Of a stretch of 64,000 nucleotides of DNA, positions 9,385-23,412 are shown piece after piece. Origin of the DNA: Styela clava. Lineage: Eukaryota; Chordata; Ascidiacea; Stolidobranchia; Styelidae. The notes under the pieces were generated by a model. That model did not search any database. It saw nothing but the letters and a program-made list of their open reading frames with translations, and had not been told where the DNA came from. The translations under genes were made by a program, and so were the position numbers. Positions within the stretch are counted from its first letter, which is position 1. The number at the start of each line of letters is the position of its first letter. The stretch covers positions 17,637,135-17,701,134 of the forward strand of contig NC_135255.1 in NCBI RefSeq assembly GCF_964204865.1. The letters run 5' to 3'.

Positions 9385-10363
9385 ACTTTCCTATTCGGAA
9401 AGTTACGATTTATATAATGTTTGTCATGTTTCTCCTACTACTTTGTAAGGCAAAGCGAGTACTCACCCTCGTTCCGTGTCTTTTGGAATGGGCGCGGAGC
9501 GTCAGGCACGGAGACAGCTGCAAATCTTCCATACTGCTTCCACCGGAGTAACTTCGGAACGCACAACAATTTCACGAATTCTTTAAATGGAAGTTAGATG
9601 GGCATTGTGATGTCACAGAGCAGAGACTGCAATTAAAATGTATTTGGTTACAGGCGAAGAGAATCTGGAATTTCTTTAACCGGTTAACTGCAGCGTGACG
9701 TTTGACGTAATATTTATTGTTTTAGCTTATTACGTCGCAATGGTTACAAATTAATTTCGAGTGATTTATCCTGGTATCTCTCAAAATTATTGACGAATCT
9801 AGATCGTTTTGTGATCCCTTGCTGCAAGAGATATGCAGCGTGCTTTGGACATATGGAAGTATTTTCGTGAAACAGTTTCCGTTATTCAATGTCACTTATG
9901 TGACAAATTTACAGTGCCCAGTGTGCAAATTCTTCTTTGAGATATCATACGGAAAAACAGCATCAACTGCGCCACATGGAATAGACAATTTACGCTTTTA
10001 CCGAAAACTGATTATGAATTTATCATTGTCCAATTTTCATAATCAGCAATCTTGGTACTTCAATTATTTTTCACCTCTATTGGGTCTCTACAAATACAGT
10101 TAGTGATATTCTTTTAAATGAAACGCTACAGGAAATAAATTTGCGAAGACGTAATCATTTCTGACAAAATTGTACATTATAAAGATGATTTGTTCCTGAG
10201 ATGTCAGTCAACGGTTAAAATAAATCGTAACCTTCAACCATCCAGAATGGGTCCACCATTCCCAGCCCCACTAATTAGTATTGTAAGTGGAAACTTAATC
10301 ACCGTCACCGGAACCGTTTTCATAAATTCCCAATACATTATTGCGTGAAAACACCGACCATTT

Positions 10364-10553
10364 ATCGCTTCTTCGGCCTATTGGCTAAGATCAAGTGTAG
10401 TAACTGTTCTATTCAGATTAATACCTGAATCGTGGGGTACTCCCCCACTCTTGTATTAATTTGATTTTTGCGACGACGAGAGCGAGGGTTCGGCTTGCCA
10501 CTCCGCTCTCACCGGTCGGCTTGGCGTTGCACTACAGCCTTGACTGGCCCGTC
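10364..10553 (+). ncRNA. U2: U2 snRNA copy 9, majority sequence
   Basis: Majority sequence. Upstream haplotype T-A-T. That spacer carries the CACGGAGAC variant near 9511, also present near 30553, 55102 and 56271. Confidence 0.97.
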
Positions 10554-11532
10554 ACTTTCCTATTCGGAAAGTTACGATTTATATAATGTTTGTCATGTTT
10601 CTCCTACTACTTTGTAAGGCAAAGCGAGTACTCACCCTCGTTCCGTGTCTTTTGGAATGGGCGCGGAGCGTCAGGCACGAAGACAGCTGCAAATCTTCCA
10701 TACTGCTTCCACCGGAGTAACTTCGGAACGCACAACAATTTCACGAATTCTTTGAATGGAAGTTAGATGGGCATTGTGATGTCACAGAGCAGAGACTGCA
10801 ATTAAAATGTATTTGGTTACAGGCGAAGAGAATCTGGAATTTCCTTAACCGGTTAACTGCAGCGTGACGTTTGACGTAATATTTATTGTTTTAGCTTATT
10901 ACGTCGCAATGGTTACAAATTAATTTCGAGTGATTTATCCTGGTATCTCTCAAAATTATTGACGAATCTAGATCGTTTTGTGATCCCTTGCTGCAAGAGA
11001 TATGCAGCGTGCTTTGGACATATGGAAGTATTTTCGTGAAACAGTTTCCGTTATTCAATGTCACTTATGTGACAAATTTACAGTGCCCAGTGTGCAAATT
11101 CTTCTTTGAGATATCATACGGAAAAACAGCATCAACTGCGCCACATGGAATAGACAATTTACGCTTTTACCGAAAACTGATTATGAATTTATCATTGTCC
11201 AATTTTCATAATCAGCAATCTTGGTACTTCAATTATTTTTCACCTCTATTGGGTCTCTACAAATACAGTTAGTGATATTCTTTTAAATGAAACGCTACAG
11301 GAAATAAATTTGCGAAGACGTAATCATTTCTGACAAAATTGTACATTATAAAGATGATTTGTACCTGAGATGTCAGTCAACGGTTAAAATAAATCGTAAC
11401 CTTCAACCATCCAGAATGGGTCCACCATTCCCAGCCCCACTAATTAGTATTGTAAGTGGAAACTTAATCACCGTCACCGGAACCGTTTTCATAAATTCCC
11501 AATACATTATTGCGTGAAAACACCGATCATTT

Positions 11533-11722
11533 ATCGCTTCTTCGGCCTATTGGCTAAGATCAAGTGTAGTAACTGTTCTATTCAGATTAATACCTGAATC
11601 GTGGGGTACTCCCCCACTCTTGTATTAATTTGATTTTTGCGACGACGAGAGCGAGGGTTCGGCTTGCCACTCCGCTCTCACCGGTCGGCTTGGCGTTGCA
11701 CTACAGCCTTGACTGGCCCGTC
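11533..11722 (+). ncRNA. U2: U2 snRNA copy 10, majority sequence with -6 variant
   Basis: The gene body is the majority sequence. C>T at 11527 lies 6 bp before the start, outside the PSE. Upstream haplotype T-A-A, with the 10754/10844 variants shared with the unit before copy 8. Confidence 0.96.
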
Positions 11723-12701
11723 ACTTTCCTATTCGGAAAGTTACGATTTATATAATGTTTGTCATGTTTCTCCTACTACTTTGTAAGGCAAAGCGAGTAC
11801 TCACCCTCGTTCCGTGTCTTTTGGAATGGGCGCGGAGCGTCAGGCACGAAGACAGCTGCAAATCTTCCATACTGCTTCCACCGGAGTAACTTCGGAACGC
11901 ACAACAATTTCACGAATTCTTTAAATGGAAGTTAGATGGGCATTGTGATGTCACAGAGCAGAGACTGCAATTAAAATGTATTTGGTTACAGGCGAAGAGA
12001 ATCTGGAATTTCTTTAACCGGTTAACTGCAGCGTGACGTTTGACGTAATATTTATTGTTTTAGCTTATTACGTCGCAATGGTTACAAATTAATTTCGAGT
12101 GATTTATCCTGGTATCTCTCAAAATTATTGACGAATCTAGATCGTTTTGTGATCCCTTGCTGCAAGAGATATGCAGCGTGCTTTGGACATATGGAAGTAT
12201 TTTCGTGAAACAGTTTCCGTTATTCAATGTCACTTATGTGACAAATTTACAGTGCCCAGTGTGCAAATTCTTCTTTGAGATATCATACGGAAAAACAGCA
12301 TCAACTGCGCCACATGGAATAGACAATTTACGCTTTTACCGAAAACTGATTATGAATTTATCATTGTCCAAATTTCATAATCAGCAATCTTGGTACTTCA
12401 ATTATTTTTCACCTCTATTGGGTCTCTACAAATACAGTTAGTGATATTCTTTTAAATGAAACGCTACAGGAGATAAATTTGCGAAGACGTAATCATTTCT
12501 GACAAAATTGTACATTATAAAGATGATTTGTACCTGAGATGTCAGTCAACGGTTAAAATAAATCGTAACCTTCAACCATCCAGAATGGGTCCACCATTCC
12601 CAGCCCCACTAATTAGTATTGTAAGTGGAAACTTAATCACCGTCACCGGAACCGTTTCCATAAATTCCCAATACATTATTGCGTGAAAACACCGACCATT
12701 T

Positions 12702-12891
12702 ATCGCTTCTTCGGCCTATTGGCTAAGATCAAGTGTAGTAACTGTTCTATTCAGATTAATACCTGAATCGTGGGGTACTCCCCCACTCTTGTATTAATTT
12801 GATTTTTGCGACGACGAGAGCGAGGGTTCGGCTTGCCACTCCGCTCTCACCGGTCGGCTTGGCGTTGCACTACAGCCTTGACTGGCCCGTC
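12702..12891 (+). ncRNA. U2: U2 snRNA copy 11, majority sequence with -44 variant
   Basis: Gene body is the majority sequence. T>C at 12658 (-44) interrupts the T run just after the candidate PSE. Upstream haplotype A-G-A. Confidence 0.96.
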
Positions 12892-13870
12892 ACTTTCCTA
12901 TTCGGAAAGTTACGATTTATATAATGTTTGTCATGTTTCTCCTACTACTTTGTAAGGCAAAGCGAGTACTCACCCTCGTTCCGTGTCTTTTGGAATGGGC
13001 GCGGAGCGTCAGGCACGAAGACAGCTGCAAATCTTCCATACTGCTTCCACCGGAGTAACTTCGGAACGCACAACAATTTCACGAATTCTTTAAATGGAAG
13101 TTAGATGGGCATTGTGATGTCACAGAGCAGAGACTGCAATTAAAATGTATTTGGTTACAGGCGAAGAGAATCTGGAATTTCTTTAACCGGTTAACTGCAG
13201 CGTGACGTTTGACGTAATATTTATTGTTTTAGCTTATTACGTCGCAATGGTTACAAATTAATTTCGAGTGATTTATCCTGGTATCTCTCAAAATTATTGA
13301 CGAATCTAGATCGTTTTGTGATCCCTTGCTGCAAGAGATATGCAGCGTGCTTTGGACATATGGAAGTATTTTCGTGAAACAGTTTCCGTTATTCAATGTC
13401 ACTTATGTGACAAATTTACAGTGCCCAGTGTGCAAATTCTTCTTTGAGATATCATACGGAAAAACAGCATCAACTGCGCCACATGGAATAGACAATTTAC
13501 GCTTTTACCGAAAACTGATTATGAATTTATCATTGTCCAATTTTCATAATCAGCAATCTTGGTACTTCAATTATTTTTCACCTCTATTGGGACTCTACAA
13601 ATACAGTTAGTGATATTCTTTTAAATGAAACGCTACAGGAGATAAATTTGCGAAGACGTAATCATTTCTGACAAAATTGTACATTATAAAGATGATTTGT
13701 TCCTGAGATGTCAGTCAACGGTTAAAATAAATCGTAACCTTCAACCATCCAGAATGGGTCCACCATTCCCAGCCCCACTAATTAGTATTGTAAGTGGAAA
13801 CTTAATCACCGTCACCGGAACCGTTTTCATAAATTCCCAATACATTATTGCGTGAAAACACCGACCATTT

Positions 13871-14060
13871 ATCGCTTCTTCGGCCTATTGGCTAAGATCA
13901 AGTGTAGTAACTGTTCTATTCAGATTAATACCTGAATCGTGGGGTACTCCCCCACTCTTGTATTAATTTGATTTTTGCGACGACGAGAGCGAGGGTTCGG
14001 CTTGCCACTCCGCTCTCACCGGTCGGCTTGGCGTTGCACTACAGCCTTGACTGGCCCGTC
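13871..14060 (+). ncRNA. U2: U2 snRNA copy 12, majority sequence
   Basis: Majority sequence. Upstream haplotype T-G-T. Confidence 0.97.
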
Positions 14061-15039
14061 ACTTTCCTATTCGGAAAGTTACGATTTATATAATGTTTGT
14101 CATGTTTCTCCTACTACTTTGTAAGGCAAAGCGAGTACTCACCCTCGTTCCGTGTCTTTTGGAATGGGCGCGGAGCGTCAGGCACGAAGACAGCTGCAAA
14201 TCTTCCATACTGCTTCCACCGGAGTAACTTCGGAACGCACAACAATTTCACGAATTCTTTAAATGGAAGTTAGATGGGCATTGTGATGTCACAGAGCAGA
14301 GACTGCAATTAAAATGTATTTGGTTACAGGCGAAGAGAATCTGGAATTTCTTTAACCGGTTAACTGCAGCGTGACGTTTGACGTAATATTTATTGTTTTA
14401 GCTTATTACGTCGCAATGGTTACAAATTAATTTCGAGTGATTTATCCTGGTATCTCTCAAAATTATTGACGAATCTAGATCGTTTTGTGATCCCTTGCTG
14501 CAAGAGATATGCAGCGTGCTTTGGACATATGGAAGTATTTTCGTGAAACAGTTTCCGTTATTCAATGTCACTTATGTGACAAATTTACACTGCCCAGTGT
14601 GCAAATTCTTCTTTGAGATATCATACGGAAAAACAGCATCAACTGCGCCACATGGAATAGACAATTTACGCTTTTACCGAAAACTGATTATGAATTTATC
14701 ATTGTCCAATTTTCATAATCAGCAATCTTGGTACTTCAATTATTTTTCACCTCTATTGGGTCTCTACAAATACAGTTAGTGATATTCTTTTAAATGAAAC
14801 GCTACAGGAAATAAATTTGCGAAGACGTAATCATTTCTGACAAAATTGTACATTATAAAGATGATTTGTACCTGAGATGTCAGTCAACGGTTAAAATAAA
14901 TCGTAACCTTCAACCATCCAGAATGGGTCCACCATTCCCAGCCCCACTAATTAGTATTGTAAGTGGAAACTTAATCACCGTCACCGGAACCGTTTTCATA
15001 AATTCCCAATACATTATTGCGTGAAAACACCGACCATTT

Positions 15040-15229
15040 ATCGCTTCTTCGGCCTATTGGCTAAGATCAAGTGTAGTAACTGTTCTATTCAGATTAATAC
15101 CTGAATCGTGGGGTACTCCCCCACTCTTGTATTAATTTGATTTTTGCGACGACGAGAGCGAGGGTTCGGCTTGCCACTCCGCTCTCACCGGTCGGCTTGG
15201 CGTTGCACTACAGCCTTGACTGGCCCGTC
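15040..15229 (+). ncRNA. U2: U2 snRNA copy 13, majority sequence
   Basis: Majority sequence. Upstream haplotype T-A-A. The spacer has a private G>C near 14590. Confidence 0.97.
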
Positions 15230-16208
15230 ACTTTCCTATTCGGAAAGTTACGATTTATATAATGTTTGTCATGTTTCTCCTACTACTTTGTAAGGCAAAG
15301 CGAGTACTCACCCTCGTTCCGTGTCTTTTGGAATGGGCGCGGAGCGTCAGGCACGAAGACAGCTGCAAATCTTCCATACTGCTTCCACCGGAGTAACTTC
15401 GGAACGCACAACAATTTCACGAATTCTTTAAATGGAAGTTAGATGGGCATTGTGATGTCACAGAGCAGAGACTGCAATTAAAATGTATTTGGTTACAGGC
15501 GAAGAGAATCTGGAATTTCTTTAACCGGTTAACTGCAGCGTGACGTTTGACGTAATATTTATTGTTTTAGCTTATTACGTCGCAATGGTTACAAATTAAT
15601 TTCGAGTGATTTATCCTGGTATCTCTCAAAATTATTGACGAATCTAGATCGTTTTGTGATCCCTTGCTGCAAGAGATATGCAGCGTGCTTTGGACATATG
15701 GAAGTATTTTCGTGAAACAGTTTCCGTTATTCAATGTCACTTATGTGACAAATTTACAGTGCCCAGTGTGCAAATTCTTCTTTGAGATATCATACGGAAA
15801 AACAGCATCAACTGCGCCACATGGAATAGACAATTTACGCTTTTACCGAAAACTGATTATGAATTTATCATTGTCCAATTTTCATAATCAGCAATCTTGG
15901 TACTTCAATTATTTTTCACCTCTATTGGGTCTCTACAAATACAGTTAGTGATATTCTTTTAAATGAAACGCTACAGAAGATAAATTTGCGAAGACGTAAT
16001 CATTTCTGACAAAATTGTACATTATAAAGATGATTTGTACCTGAGATGTCAGTCAACGGTTAAAATAAATCGTAACCTTCAACCATCCAGAATGGGTCCA
16101 CCATTCCCAGCCCCACTAATTAGTATTGTAAGTGGAAACTTAATCACCGTCACCGGAACCGTTTTCATAAATTCCCAATACATTATTGCGTGAAAACACC
16201 GACCATTT

Positions 16209-16398
16209 ATCGCTTCTTCGGCCTATTGGCTAAGATCAAGTGTAGTAACTGTTCTATTCAGATTAATACCTGAATCGTGGGGTACTCCCCCACTCTTGTA
16301 TTAATTTGATTTTTGCGACGACGAGAGCGAGGGTTCGGCTTGCCACTCCGCTCTCACCGGTCGGCTTGGCGTTGCACTACAGCCTTGACTGGCCCGTC
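16209..16398 (+). ncRNA. U2: U2 snRNA copy 14, majority sequence
   Basis: Majority sequence. Upstream haplotype T-G-A, with a private G>A near 15977. Confidence 0.97.
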
Positions 16399-17377
16399 AC
16401 TTTCCTATTCGGAAAGTTACGATTTATATAATGTTTGTCATGTTTCTCCTACTACTTTGTAAGGCAAAGCGAGTACTCACCCTCGTTCCGTGTCTTTTGG
16501 AATGGGCGCGGAGCGTCAGGCACGAAGACAGCTGCAAATCTTCCATACTGCTTCCACCGGAGTAACTTCGGAACGCACAACAATTTCACGAATTCTTTAA
16601 ATGGAAGTTAGATGGGCATTGTGATGTCACAGAGCAGAGACTGCAATTAAAATGTATTTGGTTACAGGCGAAGAGAATCTGGAATTTCTTTAACCGGTTA
16701 ACTGTAGCGTGACGTTTGACGTAATATTTATTGTTTTAGCTTATTACGTCGCAATGGTTACAAATTAATTTCGAGTGATTTATCCTGGTATCTCTCAAAA
16801 TTATTGACGAATCTAGATCGTTTTGTGATCCCTTGCTGCAAGAGATATGCAGCGTGCTTTGGACATATGGAAGTATTTTCGTGAAACAGTTTCCGTTATT
16901 CAATGTCACTTATGTGACAAATTTACAGTGCCCAGTGTGCAAATTCTTCTTTGAGATATCATACGGAAAAACAGCATCAACTGCGCCACATGGAATAGAC
17001 AATTTACGCTTTTACCGAAAACTGATTATGAATTTATCATTGTCCAATTTTCATAATCAGCAATCTTGGTACTTCAATTATTTTTCACCTCTATTGGGTC
17101 TCTACAAATACAGTTAGTGATATTCTTTTAAATGAAACGCTACAGGAGATAAATTTGCGAAGACGTAATCATTTCTGACAAAATTGTACATTATAAAGAT
17201 GATTTGTTCCTGAGATGTCAGTCAACGGTTAAAATAAATCGTAACCTTCAACCATCCAGAATGGGTCCACCATTCCCAGCCCCACTAATTAGTATTGTAA
17301 GTGGAAACTTAATCACCGTCACCGGAACCGTTTTCATAAATTCCCAATACATTATTGCGTGAAAACACCGACCATTT

Positions 17378-17567
17378 ATCGCTTCTTCGGCCTATTGGCT
17401 AAGATCAAGTGTAGTAACTGTTCTATTCAGATTAATACCTGAATCGTGGGGTACACCCCCACTCTTGTATTAATTTGATTTTTGCGACGACGAGAGCGAG
17501 GGTTCGGCTTGCCACTCCGCTCTCACCGGTCGGCTTGGCGTTGCACTACAGCCTTGACTGGCCCGTC
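17378..17567 (+). ncRNA. U2: U2 snRNA copy 15, IIb loop variant
   Basis: T>A at 17455 (nt 78) changes the hairpin IIb loop from UACUC to UACAC and leaves the six-pair stem intact, so it is probably neutral. Upstream haplotype T-G-T. Confidence 0.96.
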
Positions 17568-18546
17568 ACTTTCCTATTCGGAAAGTTACGATTTATATAA
17601 TGTTTGTCATGTTTCTCCTACTACTTTGTAAGGCAAAGCGAGTACTCACCCTCGTTCCGTGTCTTTTGGAATGGGCGCGGAGCGTCAGGCACGAAGACAG
17701 CTGCAAATCTTCCATACTGCTTCCACCGGAGTAACTTCGGAACGCACAACAATTTCACGAATTCTTTAAATGGAAGTTAGATGGGCATTGTGATGTCACA
17801 GAGCAGAGACTGCAATTAAAATGTATTTGGTTACAGGCGAAGAGAATCTGGAATTTCTTTAACCGGTTAACTGCAGCGTGACGTTTGACGTAATATTTAT
17901 TGTTTTAGCTTATTACGTCGCAATGGTTACAAATTAATTTCGAGTGATTTATCCTGGTATCTCTCAAAATTATTGACGAATCTAGATCGTTTTGTGATCC
18001 CTTGCTGCAAGAGATATGCAGCGTGCTTTGGACATATGGAAGTATTTTCGTGAAACAGTTTCCGTTATTCAATGTCACTTATGTGACAAATTTACAGTGC
18101 CCAGTGTGCAAATTCTTCTTTGAGATATCATACGGAAAAACAGCATCAACTGCGCCACATGGAATAGACAATTTACGCTTTTACCGAAAACTGATTATGA
18201 ATTTATCATTGTCCAATTTTCATAATCAGCAATCTTGGTACTTCAATTATTTTTCACCTCTATTGGGTCTCTACAAATACAGTTAGTGATATTCTTTTAA
18301 ATGAAACGCTACAGGAAATAAATTTGCGAAGACGTAATCATTTCTGACAAAATTGTACATTATAAAGATGATTTGTACCTGAGATGTCAGTCAACGGTTA
18401 AAATAAATCGTAACCTTCAACCATCCAGAATGGGTCCACCATTCCCAGCCCCACTAATTAGTATTGTAAGTGGAAACTTAATCACCGTCACCGGAACCGT
18501 TTTCATAAATTCCCAATACATTATTGCGTGAAAACACCGACCATTT

Positions 18547-18736
18547 ATCGCTTCTTCGGCCTATTGGCTAAGATCAAGTGTAGTAACTGTTCTATTCAGA
18601 TTAATACCTGAATCGTGGGGTACTCCCCCACTCTTGTATTAATTTGATTTTTGCGACGACGAGAGCGAGGGTTCGGCTTGCCACTCCGCTCTCACCGGTC
18701 GGCTTGGCGTTGCACTACAGCCTTGACTGGCCCGTC
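18547..18736 (+). ncRNA. U2: U2 snRNA copy 16, majority sequence
   Basis: Majority sequence. Upstream haplotype T-A-A. Confidence 0.97.
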
Positions 18737-19715
18737 ACTTTCCTATTCGGAAAGTTACGATTTATATAATGTTTGTCATGTTTCTCCTACTACTTTGTAA
18801 GGCAAAGCGAGTACTCACCCTCGTTCCGTGTCTTTTGGAATGGGCGCGGAGCGTCAGGCACGAAGACAGCTGCAAATCTTCCATACTGCTTCCACCGGAG
18901 TAACTTCGGAACGCACAACAATTTCACGAATTCTTTAAATGGAAGTTAGATGGGCATTGTGATGTCACAGAGCAGAGACTGCAATTAAAATGTATTTGGT
19001 TACAGGCGAAGAGAATCTGGAATTTCTTTAACCGGTTAACTGCAGCGTGACGTTTGACGTAATATTTATTGTTTTAGCTTATTACGTCGCAATGGTTACA
19101 AATTAATTTCGAGTGATTTATCCTGGTATCTCTCAAAATTATTGACGAATCTAGATCGTTTTGTGATCCCTTGCTGCAAGAGATATGCAGCGTGCTTTGG
19201 ACATATGGAAGTATTTTCGTGAAACAGTTTCCGTTATTCAATGTCACTTATGTGACAAATTTACAGTGCCCAGTGTGCAAATTCTTCTTTGAGATATCAT
19301 ACGGAAAAACAGCATCAACTGCGCCACATGGAATAGACAAATTACGCTTTTACCGAAAACTGATTATGAATTTATCATTGTCCAAATTTCATAATCAGCA
19401 ATCTTGGTACTTCAATTATTTTTCACCTCTATTGGGTCTCTACAAATACAGTTAGTGATATTCTTTTGAAGGAAACGCTACAGGAGATAAATTTGCGAAG
19501 ACGTAATCATTTCTGACAAAATTGTACATTATAAAGATGATTTGTACCTGAGATGTCAGTCAACGGTTAAAATAAATCGTAACCTTCAACCATCCAGAAT
19601 GGGTCCACCATTCCCAGCCCCACTAATTAGTATTGTAAGTGGAAACTTAATCACCGTCACCGGAACCGTTTTCATAAATTCCCAGTACATTATTGCGTGA
19701 AAACACCGACCATTT

Positions 19716-19905
19716 ATCGCTTCTTCGGCCTATTGGCTAAGATCAAGTGTAGTAACTGTTCTATTCAGATTAATACCTGAATCGTGGGGTACTCCCCCAC
19801 TATTGTATTAATTTGATTTTTGCGACGACGAGAGCGAGGGTTCGGCTTGCCACTCCGCTCTCACCGGTCGGCTTGGCGTTGCACTACAGCCTTGACTGGC
19901 CCGTC
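19716..19905 (+). ncRNA. U2: U2 snRNA copy 17, single-strand linker variant
   Basis: C>A at 19802 (nt 87) lies in the linker between hairpin IIb and the Sm region. A>G at 19685 (-31) changes the upstream CCCAATAC tract. Upstream haplotype A-G-A. The spacer has two extra changes around 19468-19471. Confidence 0.96.
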
Positions 19906-20884
19906 ACTTTCCTATTCGGAAAGTTACGATTTATATAATGTTTGTCATGTTTCTCCTACTACTTTGTAAGGCAAAGCGAGTACTCACCCTCGTTCCGTGT
20001 CTTTTGGAATGGGCGCGGAGCGTCAGGCACGAAGACAGCTGCAAATCTTCCATACTGCTTCCACCGGAGTAACTTCGGAACGCACAACAATTTCACGAAT
20101 TCTTTAAATGGAAGTTAGATGGGCATTGTGATGTCACAGAGCAGAGACTGCAATTAAAATGTATTTGGTTACAGGCGAAGAGAATCTGGAATTTCTTTAA
20201 CCGGTTAACTGCAGCGTGACGTTTGACGTAATATTTATTGTTTTAGCTTATTACGTCGCAATGGTTACAAATTAATTTCGAGTGATTTATCCTGGTATCT
20301 CTCAAAAATATTGACGAATCTAGATCGTTTTGTGATCCCTTGCTGCAAGAGATATGCAGCGTGCTTTGGACATATGGAAGTATTTTCGTGAAACAGTTTC
20401 CGTTATTCAATGTCACTTATGTGACAAATTTACAGTGCCCAGTGTGCAAATTCTTCTTTGAGATATCATACGGAAAAACAGCATCAACTGCGCCACATGG
20501 AATAGACAATTTACGCTTTTACCGAAAACTGATTATGAATTTATCATTGTCCAATTTTCATAATCAGCAATCTTGGTACTTCAATTATTTTTCACCTCTA
20601 TTGGGTCTCTACAAATACAGTTAGTGATATTCTTTTAAATGAAACGCTACAGGAGATAAATTTGCGAAGACGTAATCATTTCTGACAAAATTGTACATTA
20701 TAAAGATGATTTGTTCCTGAGATGTCAGTCAACGGTTAAAATAAATCGTAACCTTCAACCATCCAGAATGGGTCCACCATTCCCAGCCCCACTAATTAGT
20801 ATTGTAAGTGGAAACTTAATCACCGTCACCGGAACCGTTTTCATAAATTCCCAATACATTATTGCGTGAAAACACCGACCATTT

Positions 20885-21074
20885 ATCGCTTCTTCGGCCT
20901 ATTGGCTAAGATCAAGTGTAGTAACTGTTCTATTCAGATTAATACCTGAATCGTGGGGTACTCCCCCACTCTTGTATTAATTTGATTTTTGCGACGACGA
21001 GAGCGAGGGTTCGGCTTGCCACTCCGCTCTCACCGGTCGGCTTGGCGTTGCACTATAGCCTTGACTGGCCCGTC
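20885..21074 (+). ncRNA. U2: U2 snRNA copy 18, loop IV variant
   Basis: C>T at 21056 (nt 172) is at the 3' side of the stem-loop IV loop (CACUAC to CACUAU). GUUGCAC is intact. Upstream haplotype T-G-T, with a spacer variant at 20308 that recurs at 62392. Confidence 0.96.
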
Positions 21075-22053
21075 ACTTTCCTATTCGGAAAGTTACGATT
21101 TATATAATGTTTGTCATGTTTCTCCTACTACTTTGTAAGGCAAAGCGAGTACTCACCCTCGTTCCGTGTCTTTTGGAATGGGCGCGGAGCGTCAGGCACG
21201 AAGACAGCTGCAAATCTTCCATACTGCTTCCACCGGAGTAACTTCGGAACGCACAACAATTTCACGAATTCTTTAAATGGAAGTTAGATGGGCATTGTGA
21301 TGTCACAGAGCAGAGACTGCAATTAAAATGTATTTGGTTACAGGCGAAGAGAATCTGGAATTTCTTTAACCGGTTAACTGCAGCGTGACGTTTGACGTAA
21401 TATTTATTGTTTTAGCTTATTACGTCGCAATGGTTACAAATTAATTTCGAGTGATTTATCCTGGTATCTCTCAAAATTATTGACGAATCTAGATCGTTTT
21501 GTGATCCCTTGCTGCAAGAGATATGCAGCGTGCTTTGGACATATGGAAGTATTTTCGTGAAACAGTTTCCGTTATTCAATGTCACTTATGTGACAAATTT
21601 ACAGTGCCCAGTGTGCAAATTCTTCTTTGAGATATCATACGGAAAAACAGCATCAACTGCGCCACATGGAATAGACAATTTACGCTTTTACCGAAAACTG
21701 ATTATGAATTTATCATTGTCCAAATTTCATAATCAGCAATCTTGGTACTTCAATTATTTTTCACCTCTATTGGGTCTCTACAAATACAGTTAGTGATATT
21801 CTTTTAAATGAAACGCTACAGGAGATAAATTTGCGAAGACGTAATCATTTCTGACAAAATTGTACATTATAAAGATGATTTGTACCTGAGATGTCAGTCA
21901 ACGGTTAAAATAAATCGTAACCTTCAACCATCCAGAATGGGTCCACCATTCCCAGCCCCACTAATTAGTATTGTAAGTGGAAACTTAATCACCGTCACCG
22001 GAACCGTTTTCATAAATTCCCAATACATTATTGCGTGAAAACACCGACCATTT

Positions 22054-22243
22054 ATCGCTTCTTCGGCCTATTGGCTAAGATCAAGTGTAGTAACTGTTCT
22101 ATTCAGATTAATACCTGAATCGTGGGGTACTCCCCCACTCTTGTATTAATTTGATTTTTGCGACGACGAGAGCGAGGGTTTGGCTTGCCACTCCGCTCTC
22201 ACCGGTCGGCTTGGCGTTGCACTACAGCCTTGACTGGCCCGTC
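22054..22243 (+). ncRNA. U2: U2 snRNA copy 19, stem III variant
   Basis: C>T at 22181 (nt 128) is in the apical internal loop of stem III, next to the GG-CUUG-CC cap. The outer seven-pair stem is unaffected. Upstream haplotype A-G-A. Confidence 0.96.
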
Positions 22244-23222
22244 ACTTTCCTATTCGGAAAGTTACGATTTATATAATGTTTGTCATGTTTCTCCTACTAC
22301 TTTGTAAGGCAAAGCGAGTACTCACCCTCGTTCCGTGTCTTTTGGAATGGGCGCGGAGCGTCAGGCACGTAGACAGCTGCAAATCTTCCATACTGCTTCC
22401 ACCGGAGTAACTTCGGAACGCACAACAATTTCACGAATTCTTTAAATGGAAGTTAGATGGGCATTGTGATGTCACAGAGCAGAGACTGCAATTAAAATGT
22501 ATTTGGTTACAGGCGAAGAGAATCTGGAATTTCTTTAACCGGTTAACTGCAGCGTGACGTTTGACGTAATATTTATTGTTTTAGCTTATTACGTCGCAAT
22601 GGTTACAAATTAATTTCGAGTGATTTATCCTGGTATCTCTCAAAATTATTGACGAATCTAGATCGTTTTGTGATCCCTTGCTGCAAGAGATATGCAGCGT
22701 GCTTTGGACATATGGAAGTATTTTCGTGAAACAGTTTCCGTTATTCAATGTCACTTATGTGACAAATTTACAGTGCCCAGTGTGCAAATTCTTCTTTGAG
22801 ATATCATACGGAAAAACAGCATCAACTGCGCCACATGGAATAGACAATTTACGCTTTTACCGAAAACTGATTATGAATTTATCATTGTCCAATTTTCATA
22901 ATCAGCAATCTTGGTACTTCAATTATTTTTCACCTCTATTGGGTCTCTACAAATACAGTTAGTGATATTCTTTTAAATGAAACGCTACAGGAGATAAATT
23001 TGCGAAGACGTAATCATTTCTGACAAAATTGTACATTATAAAGATGATTTGTTCCTGAGATGTCAGTCAACGGTTAAAATAAATCGTAACCTTCAACCAT
23101 CCAGAATGGGTCCACCATTCCCAGCCCCACTAATTAGTATTGTAAGTGGAAACTTAATCACCGTCACCGGAACCGTTTTCATAAATTCCCAATACATTAT
23201 TGCGTGAAAACACCGACCATTT

Positions 23223-23412
23223 ATCGCTTCTTCGGCCTATTGGCTAAGATCAAGTGTAGTAACTGTTCTATTCAGATTAATACCTGAATCGTGGGGTACT
23301 CCCCCACTCTTGTATTAATTTGATTTTTGCGACGACGAGAGCGAGGGTTCGGCTTGCCACTCCGCTCTCACCGGTCGGCTTGGCGTTGCACTACAGCCTT
23401 GACTGGCCCGTC
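23223..23412 (+). ncRNA. U2: U2 snRNA copy 20, majority sequence
   Basis: Majority sequence. Upstream haplotype T-G-T. Confidence 0.97.
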
